Assembly (NCBI RefSeq): GCF_026914185.1
Contig: NC_070568.1
Span: forward strand, 3,244,001-3,308,000
DNA from: Puccinia triticina
Taxonomy: Eukaryota > Basidiomycota > Pucciniomycetes > Pucciniales > Pucciniaceae
Reading direction: 5' to 3'
DNA: 64,000 bases
Positions 54,967 to 64,000 of the stretch are shown here, in pieces (the stretch's first letter is position 1; each line of letters begins with the position of its first letter). The position numbers and the translations under genes are program-made. A model generated the notes under the pieces. It saw only the letters and a list, made by a program, of their open reading frames with translations. It did not search any database and was not told the DNA's origin.

Positions 54967-55931
54967 TGTGAGCCTGAGTCTCTATAGTGACAGCAGGACA
55001 CAAGAAATGGGGGGGCAATAGTTGGATTTCTTGGGATAAAGAAAATACAACTATAAGAGAAAAAGAGAAAGAGAGAGAGAAATTGAGCAGGATCAGGATA
55101 AAGAGAAGTACTAGGTTATTCTAGTGGGAATGCACGTCCACTGGCAATGCTACTCTTCAGAAGAGTGCTGCTAATCTGTGCTAAGAAGTGCTACAGCTTC
55201 CTCTCAGGAGGGTATCTGGATTAGATAAGTTTAATCCAGCCACAATTTTTTAGCTTCCTTCTGGATAGTCAAGGTTCTTAAAGGGAAACCTGAGGGACAG
55301 CCCTGTAACCTAGATTTGAGGCAAAGGCCAAATGATAATAAGGGACAGCCCTGTGATCAAGAGTGAGGCAAAGGCCAGTAGATTTGGGGGACAGCCCTAT
55401 GATCAAGAAGAAGACAAAACCAGCAGAAAGAGCAGATCAAGCAAGACACAGAGTTGTACCTCTGAGATAAACAAGGTTCAGTGAAAGAGGTTACTTACTG
55501 TCAATATCCTAGGCGCCTGTGACGGTAGGTATACTGGGAGTGTTGTAAGCTCTTTGGTGGTGATCCTGAGGTTATCTGGGTGGTGGTTCTGGTGTTCTGA
55601 AGTCTGTAGATCCGCCTCAGGCAAGGGGGATCCTGACTACAAAAATTTTCACAGTTTGCTTCTTTAATTTACATATGTACATGTGGTTTGGCGCGCCTGG
55701 TAGCGCTGACACGTCACAACTGCGCATGCGCGTCACAACTCAATAACTCAGGGAAGGAGTATAGTTACAAGGAATTGATGAGTTGTAACTAGGGTTAAAA
55801 TTGCATGAGGAAACAGAATATGAAGTCAAAACAAGGTTATCTCTTAAGATAAAACAGATATAAATTAATTCATATGTAAAAAGTAGAAAAAGGCAGACTT
55901 TAGGTCAGCTGAGTTGACTCTAAGGCTGACA
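54967..55931 (-). repeat. 3' LTR of element B
   Basis: 965 bp. It contains three imperfect GGACAGCCCTRTGA(T)C-type repeats (55300-55410). No second copy lies in the window, so the inner end rests on the purine tract and the TG...CA ends. Confidence 0.65.
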
Positions 55932-55968
55932 TTCCCTACCACCAAAAGGGTTGGATTTCTGTAAGAAA

Positions 55969-58900
55969 TTAAACCACAGGGGTAGACCTCTTCTCACTTT
56001 TGAATTTCCTGAGAAGGATAGCAGAGTCTGGAATTTCCTTCTCAAGGAGCCATTCATCATGATCAGCACTCATGCCTTTGTATCTAGCTAAGTACATCAT
56101 AACATTTCTGTTCTCCACTCTTAATCCCTTGTCTCTGAGAATCTTCTGTATGACTTTACTCTGAGGAGTCTTATCCATGGGGGGAATAACAACTTTAACT
56201 TTCTGTCTCAAGGGGAACTTATCTGGATTGGGGTCTTTGTATGGTTTCACCAAGCTGACAGGGAATGTAGGATGTTTCCTGCTGAGCTCTTCAGTCAGAA
56301 TCACTTCTACAGCATTCTTCCCATGTAAAGCTTTCACAATGAATGGTCCAGTAAAGGAGTCTCTCATCTTCTTAGGGCCAGACAAGTTGTTGAAGTTTGC
56401 TGTGGATATTAAAACTTTATCACCAATTTTAAATGATGGTTCTTTGTGAGTCTTGTCCCATCTTTCTTTTTTGTAAGATTTAGCTTCTGTTATGCATTGC
56501 TCAGCATGTTTTCTAGCTTTCTCAAAGATCTTCCCATAGGCAAGAGCATTAGGATGAATGTCTACAGAGTCTTGCTTCAAGAAATTTCTGGGAAGGTATG
56601 GGATCCAGCCTTTCTCCAGGATGGCAGGAGGTTTTCCAGTGGTTGAATGTATGCTTGTGCTATATGCTAGGTCAAGGATTGGAAGAAGTGAAACCCAGTC
56701 ATGACTGTAACCATCATTGTCTTTGAATTCTAGACCATAAGCACAGAACCTCCTAATCATATCTTCGAGTGTTTGAATCATCCTTTCAGCTAATCCATCA
56801 GTCTGAAGGTGGTAAGCAGTGGAGAAGGAGAGTTTTGTTCCTAGCATACTATGTAAACCAGTCCAGAATTCAGATGTGAACTTAGGGTCTCTATCAGAGA
56901 TGATGATTCTGGGGATGCCAGTTCTAGGCATTACTCTGTTCCAAAACAGTATGGCAGTGTCCATGGCAGAGTCATCCTTAAAGCAGGGTACAAATATTGG
57001 GGTCTTAGAGTATCTGTCCACTATTACTAGACAACCATTGAAGCTAGCAGCTCCTCCAGGGGATAAGGAAGTTACCCAATCCATATTAATAACATCCCAT
57101 GGCTTTGAGGGCTCTTCAATTTTCATGAGCAATCCAAATCTCTTGCCTGTAGCTTTATTTGCTTTCTGGCATCTATCACAAGAAGAGCAGTATTCGCCAG
57201 TTTCTTGTCTCCAGTTAGCCCACCAAGCAGTATCAGCTACTTTTTCTAAAGTCCTGTCTTCAGAGAGATGACCAGATTAGACACTGTCATGGCATTCATG
57301 CAAGATGGTGTTAATGCTTTCTTTGTCAGCTAGGACTAGGACAGAGTTGTGTTTCTCTCTGAAGTAGATGAGGCCATCAAATATAGAAAATCTTCCTTCA
57401 TCATATAGCTTTCTCCAAGGATCTTGTAAAGAGTTTTTTAGCTGGGCATCTTTAGCATCTTTCAACAAAAGCTCTGACAATATGTTAGTGTTCTTGTCTT
57501 GCTTGTAGCCTTCTCTCACTGAGTCAAAGAACTCATTCTTGAAAGTAGAGACATGTATGCCCATGATGGGGAATCTATCATCATCTTTGTCTTCTGGGTC
57601 ATAAGCAGGGTTACTAGGATCATTTGGCAAAGCCCATCTGCTCAGTCCATCAGCATTTTTGTGAATATTCCCATCTCTGTGTATTATGGTCATATTACCT
57701 CTGTACTCCTGAATAGCAATCTGCCACCTGAGCATATGTCTGTTGGGAGTTTTCATGTTCAGCAGTGATCTCAAAGCTGTGCAATCTGTTACAACATGAA
57801 AGACACTGCCATCCAAGTAGTAATGGAGTTTTTCCAGAGCCCAAACTAGACATAAGCATTCAAGTTGACTAGCACCATATCTTGTTTCACTGTCCTTCAG
57901 TTGTCTGGATATGAAAACAATGGGTCCTTCTTTTCTCACTCCATCAATGACTTGGACTTGATGTAGAGCAGCACCCTAACCCATTCATACTAGCATCTAC
58001 ATATAGTGTGAAAGGATGGGCCCAGTCAGGAAACAGCAGCAATGGAGCAGTGGTCAGTTTCCCTTTTAACAAGTTGTAGGCTACTATCCTATGATGAGTC
58101 ATCTCATATATGACATCAATCCTTGTCAGTTCAGTTAGAGGTTTTGCTATCTCTGTAAACTTCTCAATGTGTTGTCTGTAGTAACCAGCAAAACCAAGAA
58201 ATGATTGCATTTCTTTCTTGCTACTAGGCACAGGCTTTTGGAAGACAGCATCTAATTTATTCTGATCTATCCCTATGGCAATGCCAGAGACAAGATGGCC
58301 CAGAGCTTTGATCTGATCAAATCCAAAATTACACTTCTTCAAGGAGATTTTCATGTTCATGTGAATGACAACTTTCCGGATCCTGTCTATCCTATTGAGG
58401 TGTTCCTCCCAAGTGTTGGACATAATGATGATATTATCATCACCCACTTCTCATCAATCTCTTTTCTGAACTCAATGTCCATCATTCTCTGGAAATGAGA
58501 GGGGGCATTCTTGATCCCAAAGGACATTCTCAGGTATTCATAGATTCCTTTCTGCATAATAATCCTGAGTAGGTGTCTAGAATCTTCTGCAATGACATTT
58601 TTGTGAAAACCTTTGAGTACATCCATACTAGTCAGATACTTAGCTTTGGCTAGGTTGTTCAGAGTCTCACTGATCTTGTGAATGGGATACCTGTCTGAAG
58701 CAGTGTAGGAATTCAAAGCTCTGAAATCTTCTACCATTCTGGACTTTCCATTGTGCCAGGCAATGATTACAGGAGTAGTGATCTCAACTACTTCATTATG
58801 ACCAACTTTCCTTAGAACATTCAGGTTTACTAGCTCTTCAATGTGTTGCTCTAGAGCTTCTTTGCTTTTGCGGCTAGCAGGATAAGGAGGTCTTCTGAGG

Positions 58901-59717
58901 AGAGGAGGATAGGGTCTCTCAGTTGTCAACTTGATGTGAACTTCATGACCCTTAATGGCACCAAGGGGCTGGTTGGTGTTGGAGAAGGCAAGGTTGTTAT
59001 TGTAGAGGACTTCAAACAATTTCTCCTTTTGCTCAATAGTTAACTTATCACTGAACTTGGCTTCACAGAGTTCTTCTATAATAAATTTTTGCAATGGAGG
59101 ATGGGACTTCTTTACAGCAGAAATTTCATTGGAAGGACTCATTTTCTCTAGATGATGAGACTTAAAGCTGAATTTCTTCCTCTTATTCTCATTTCCAATG
59201 GTAAAGAATCTCTCTTTGTTGTTTGTGATGTCAAAGCCATAAAGAGACATGTAATCAATTCCAAGGAAAAGGTAGTTTATTCTTGCATTTTTCATAACTA
59301 CAAATTCTGCTAGAATTCTAATGAAACCTTTAGTGTGAGGAAAAATTAAAGCCATTTCTATTATGCCCATTGGCTGTAATTGATCACTACAGCTGTGAAA
59401 TTTAGCATGGTTGATTGGCATGAGCTTGTTTTCCCATTCTGGTATTATAGAGTCCAGCAATTTGTTGCTGATGATTGAGCAAGAAGCTCCACTATCAAGA
59501 AGACATGAGTGTTCTCTGGATTCAATGAGGTCAGTAGTGAGATTTGCTTTTCCAGTAAGATGAGCTTTTCCTCTATCAGGTTTACATTTCATTAGTCTAG
59601 CATCTTCTATGTGGGAAGACTGGCAGGATTTGTCCCAGGTCTGAGGTTGATGAGTTTCAGCTTGAATCTCAGCAATGGAGAAGTCTTGGTTTATGACAGC
59701 TCTGTTTATGAAGCTTA
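55969..59717 (-). pseudogene. Element B protease-RT-RNase H-integrase-chromodomain, decayed
   Basis: Protease LLDSGASCSIIS (DSG), [31 protein letters not shown] (motif A Asp), [14 protein letters not shown]. The YIDD box is damaged by a deletion (EKWV then DDNIIIMSN in another frame near 58440). RNase H begins [11 protein letters not shown], but a stop cuts it (57944). Integrase zinc part HECHDSV, a stop at 57279, core [26 protein letters not shown]; the C-terminal chromodomain-like YLARYKGMSADHDEWLLEKEI ends at 55969. It is 60-70 percent similar by eye to element A. Confidence 0.85.
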
Positions 59718-60688
59718 GGGCAAAAACCCGTCAAAATAAGGGTTTTTGGGCCCTAGCACTATGACTGTGCTGATGTAAACACTAGTAATGTAAATTACTA
59801 AGCTTGTTACGTGGTTATTTGGCCACTACAAGGGTTTTAAACACTCTTTAAAAAGAGGAGGATTTATTATGTAATTAATAATATATAATTGTTAATTACA
59901 GGGAATAAATTTGGCGTAAAAAGTAGGTGGTAAGCGCTTAAGCTGATTGGCTGCTTGTCAGAGGCGGAGGTCTTACGGCAACTACTTTTAAGGATAAAGC
60001 TTGTAAATATGCTAATAAGGGAGTTTTGATATTTAAAGGTTTAATCCAGTGGATTTTACGTGCTGGGGATGGTTTTAAAGGGAAAAGGGGCTACAATAGT
60101 AGCAGAGGAGAATATTCACGACAAACTTACGGTTTATGGGCGGTGAATGGTCTGGGGGATCTTTTCCTGAGGGCCAAATAGGCCTCTATTTATAGAGGGG
60201 ACTTCAGTGGGCGTAAACACTGAGTCCTTTTCTCCCTATGGGAGTATCCAGGTCTGTAGCCGTGAAAAGGGCTTGGCTGTGGGTATTTTAATTGTATTAA
60301 AATAGACTAATTTCCCTGACTCTGTCACCTGACATGTTTATAACCAATTGTCATGTGAAAGAGCTTCAGTAGAAGTCTACATAATACTTTCACGGGGTAT
60401 TTTTACACGAGTAATATTACTCATTATTGTACAACAGTTTAATTTTATGTACTTTAATTGTTTTACTAATTTTTTTGTATGTAATACTATTTTTTGGGCG
60501 CTTTCTGTGGCCAATTCTTAATTATACAATTAGTACATGAAGGAATAGGAATAAGGGGGTACTTTAAGTGGGTGAACCCCCTTAATTTATGATGAGGAAT
60601 CTGATTCTGCAATAATAATTTAATAATAATTATTATTTACTGAGTTATTGCAGTCTTTTGGATACTTGATGTATCTCTAAGGCTGACA
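59718..60688 (-). repeat. 3' LTR of element A
   Basis: Starts TGTCAGCCTTAGAGATAC after the purine tract AGAGGAAGCAAG. CTCTATAAATAGAGGCC promoter box near 60190. The inner end (about 59718, a GGGCAAAAACCC...GGGTTTTTGGGCCC hairpin) is inferred from where element B's frame begins. Confidence 0.75.
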
Positions 60689-63600
60689 CTTGCTTCCTCT
60701 AAAAAGGTTAAATTCTGAAATAATTTGATCTTTGTGTTTTGAGTTCTTGAATCTTCTTAGATATTTATCTGCATCTTTAATTTCTTTTTCTGGTAGCCAT
60801 TCATCTTCATGAATTGGGTTCCTGTACCTTACAAGATATAATTTATCTTTCTCTCCTCTGATCTTTTTGTCTTTCAAGATCTTATTAATTTTCTTCTCCT
60901 CTGACTCTTCAAGTGAAGGTACTTCTGCTTCGAGTATTTCCTTGCGTAAAGGGAATAATTCAGCATCTGATTCATTATAGTGTTTGAGTAAGCTTACTGG
61001 GAATGTAGGATGTTTCTTTTCTAATTCTTCATATAGTTCCACTTCTACTGCATTTGGTCCATGTAATGCCTTGACTACAAATGGGCCAACAAATGCATTC
61101 CTAAGCTTCTTAGGTCCTTTAATATTAGTAAAGTTTGTAGTTGATATTAATACCAAATCTCCTATTTTGAAGCTGGGTACTTTATGCTTTTTGTCCCATT
61201 TTTCTCTGCTGTATTCAAATGCATTATCCATGCTTTGTTGGGCGTGTTTTCTGGCTTTTTCCAGCATGTTTTTAAAGCTTGCTGCTGTGGGATGTACTTC
61301 TACCAAGTCCTTCTTCAGGCTGTCTTGTGGTAGTCTGGGGTTCCAACCTTTCTCCAAAATAGCTGGTGTTTTCCCTGTTGATGCATGGGTTGATGTTCTG
61401 TATGCTAGTTCTAAGGCTGGTAATAATGTGACCCAGTCATGAGTAAATCCATCAGAGTCTTTAAATTCTAATCCATAGGCACAGAATCTCCTTAGCATGT
61501 CTTCCAAGGTTTGAATCATTCTCTCTGCTAGTCCATCTGTTTGTGGATGGTAGGCTGTTGAGAAAGAGAGTTTAGTGCCAAATAGGCGGTACAGTCCTCT
61601 CCATAGATCTGATGTAAACTTGGGATCTCTGTCACTGATGATATTTTTGAATAGTCCTGTCCATGAAATCACTTGTTGCCAAATCATTATAGCTGTGTCC
61701 ATAGCTGTATCATCTTTGTGACATGGTAAGAATATAGGTGTTTTACTAAATCTGTCTACAATGACTAGACATGCATTATAGTTTTTCTTTCCTCCAGGTG
61801 GTAATCCTGTAACCCAGTCCATGTTAACTGTTTCCCATGGTCTAGTGGGCTCTTCTATTTTCATCATATGTCCAAACCTTTTGCCTGTTGCTTTATTTGC
61901 TCTCTGGCATCTTTCACATGTAGTGCAGTATGTTTCTACATCTTGTTGCCATGTTGGCCACCATGCTAGGTTTCTTACTCTGTCTTCTGTTCTGTCTGAA
62001 GATAGGTGGCCAGATGATGTACTGTCATGGCATTCATGTAGTATTGTATTGATCAATACTCTGTCCATTATTGTTAGTACACATGTGTGTTTGGATCTAT
62101 GGTAGATGATACCGTCAAATAGGTGAAATCTTCCTTCTTGGTATGATTTCTTCCATGCTGTATCTAGTGCTGCAATCAGGTCATCATCCTTTGAATCTGT
62201 TTTGGACAATATTTGTACTAGTAATGTACAGTTCTTGTCTTGTTTGTAACTATTTCTGATTTCGTCAAAGAATTCATCTTCTAGTTCAGTAATGCTAATT
62301 CCCATAATTGGCAGTTCCTCTGGGTCTTCAGGTGCCCAGGCTGGATTATCTGGTGTGTTTGGTAGGGACCATCTAGAGAGTCCATCTGCATTCTTATGCA
62401 ATCTCCCTTCTTTATGAATTATTGTCATGTTACCTCTGTACACTTGGATGGATATCTGCCATCTAAGCATATGTCTGTTAGAGGTTTTCATATTGATGAG
62501 TGATTTTAGTGCAATACAGTCTGTGATGACATCAAATACACTTCCATCTAGATAGTAGTGGAGTTTCTCTAGGGCCCAGACTAAACATAAGCATTCTAGT
62601 TGGCTTGCTCCATATCTTGCTTCAGTTTTCTTGAGTTGTCTGGATATGAAACAAATAGGACCTTCCACTTGTTTATCATTGATGATTTGTAACTGATGGA
62701 GTGCTGCTCCTAGTCCTTCCATTGAGGCATCAACATATAATACAAAAGGTTTCTTGATATCTGGCATTAATAATAGAGGTGCTCTAGTCAGATGTTCTCT
62801 TATTTTGTTAAATGCCATATGTCTTTCTGTGGTCATTTCGAAGGCAGTATCATTAGAAGCTATCTCATACAAGCTTCTGGCCATGGCTGCATAGCCTTCT
62901 AGGTGTTGTCTATAGTAGCTGGCAAACCCAAGAAAGCTTTGCATTTCTTTTTTGTTTGTAGGTGCTGGTTTTTGTAACACTGCTGCTACTTTATTCTGGT
63001 CTATGCATAATGCTAGTCCTGAAACTACGTGTCCTAGTGCTTTAATTTCTGCAAATCCAAATGCACATTTCTTCAGGGAGATTTTCATATTGACATTAAT
63101 TAACTTTGTAAGAACCAGTTCTATTCTGCTCATGTGGTCTCCCCAAGTCTCAGAGCATATAATTATGTCATCTATGTATATAATTAGCCATCCCAGTCCA
63201 AGTTCTTCACAGAAGATGGTATTCATCATTCTTTGGAAATGTGATGGGGCATTTTTAATTCCAAAAGGCATTCTAAGGTACTCATATACTCCTTTATGTG
63301 TTATGATTCTCAGGTACTTCCTTGCACGTTCTGTTACTACATTCTGATGAAATCCTTTCAAAGCATCCATACTTGTAATGTATTTTGCTTTAGCTAGGTT
63401 AGTCAGAGTCTCCTGTATCCTTGGTATAGGATATCTGTCTGGGACTGTGTAGGTGTTCAGTGCACGGAAATCACCTACCATGCGTGATTTATCATTGTGG
63501 TAGGTTATAATTACTGGTGTGGTTATTTCCACTTCTTCATTATGCCCTACTTTTCTAAGGACATTAAGCCTTACCAGCTCATCCAAGTGTTTTGCAAGCT

Positions 63601-63979
63601 CTTCTCTTGCTCTGGGCCTTGCTGGGTAGGCTGGTCTCCTTAGCAAAGGTGGGTATGGGCGCTCAATGTTTAATGTAATGTCCACTTCGTGGCCTATAAC
63701 TGCCCCTAGTGGTTCTTTATCTGATGCAAATGCTGTCTTGTTCCTATACAGCATGTTGCGTAACTGTAATAGTTGATATACACTCAGTTTATCATTAAAA
63801 TTGGCTTCTGCTAGTTGTTCTTTTCCAAATCTTTCTTTTTCTTCATCCTGTATTTCTACTTGTTTCACAGGTAAAGGCTCTTTGGATTTAAATAGGAATT
63901 TCTTCTTTTTATTGTCATTCCCAATAGTGAAGTATCTTTCTCTGCTATTGGTTATATCAAAGCCATAGATATTTAACTA
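60677..63979 (-). CDS. Element A pol polyprotein: RT, RNase H, integrase, chromodomain
   Basis: Continuous frame below a TAG at about 63980 in the protease-RT linker (first Met 63868, 1063 codons). [56 protein letters not shown]. RNase [17 protein letters not shown] and [15 protein letters not shown]. Integrase: [11 protein letters not shown]...CTTCERCQ zinc site, core [26 protein letters not shown], then [10 protein letters not shown], and a terminal chromodomain [21 protein letters not shown]. All catalytic residues are present. The stop codon is provided by the first bases of the 3' LTR (CQP stop). Gag and protease are outside or damaged, so autonomy is unproven. Confidence 0.92.
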
Positions 63980-64000
63980 GTCATTTCCTAGTATGAAGTG

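Larger units (their letters stand above)
54967..59717 (-). mobile_element. Ty3/gypsy chromodomain element B, 5' part displaced by element A
   Basis: 3' LTR 54967-55931 (starts TGTCAGCCTTAGAG in element direction, ends GGCTCACA), preceded by a purine tract near 55932-55950. Coding remnants from about 59717 down to 55969. The sequence upstream of 59717 is replaced by the LTR of element A, so A inserted into B's gag/protease region. Confidence 0.8.
59718..64000 (-). mobile_element. Ty3/gypsy chromodomain element A, runs off the right edge
   Basis: 3' LTR about 59718-60688, intact pol frame 63868-60677 on the minus strand, protease region reaching the window end. The 5' LTR and gag would lie to the right of 64000. 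Confidence 0.9.

Overview
The window comes from a filamentous fungus, most likely a basidiomycete and probably a rust (Pucciniales). This is inference. It rests on one host gene with many 67-82 bp introns, a 12-exon hAT transposase with equally short introns, and a very high load of nested, CpG-depleted transposable elements. No bacterial-type operon is present. Only one host gene looks healthy: a NEO1-type P4-ATPase (flippase) on the minus strand at the left edge, cut off by the window start.

Layout. 1-3619: NEO1-like gene. 4383-10809: decayed Ty3/gypsy chromovirus (minus). 11215-12411: small hAT derivative. 12669-16325: almost complete hAT element with an exact 8-bp target duplication. About 18064-20552 and 41407-42330: two halves of a decayed SNF2-family helicase gene, separated by a 20.85-kb CACTA-type element (20553-41403) that starts CACTACCAA, ends TTGGTAGTG and is flanked by TAT. 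Inside the CACTA element is a roughly 173-bp satellite array. Inside that array lie Ty3/gypsy element C (21473-36382, duplication GCAAC), a 721-bp solo LTR (GTAGC) and a small LTR carrying a tRNA-like sequence (GCAGC). Gypsy D (22963-33727) sits inside C, and a short non-autonomous LTR element E (28601-31013, GAAAG) sits inside D. The right CACTA arm also carries a 355-bp miniature LTR element whose LTRs contain a tRNA-like sequence (CAATG) and a 287-bp MITE.

42371-64000: an unrecognised minus-strand gene remnant, a 923-bp foldback element made of nested palindromes, a 1.5-kb solo LTR (GGTGG), a TNP2-type (CACTA/Plavaka) transposase remnant interrupted by an LTR, a GT69 (CAP59/CMT1-like) mannosyltransferase pseudogene lying inside that LTR, and two related Ty3/gypsy chromodomain elements (B decayed; A with an intact 3.2-kb pol frame running off the right edge).

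How it fits together: almost everything right of 3.6 kb is selfish DNA layered by successive insertion, and the order can be read from exact target-site duplications. Four observations are most unusual. (1) There are LTRs with internal Pol III tRNA-like promoters. (2) Element D has a primer-binding site whose match to tRNA-Tyr runs about 50 nt, through the anticodon arm. (3) Element D has five dispersed copies of a module that looks like a short intron. (4) The LTRs of elements C and E carry a duplicated hairpin with a compensatory base change. Most premature stops and catalytic losses in the elements are explicable as CpG to TpG/CpA changes. Coordinates were counted by hand, and a few boundaries may be off by a base or more.
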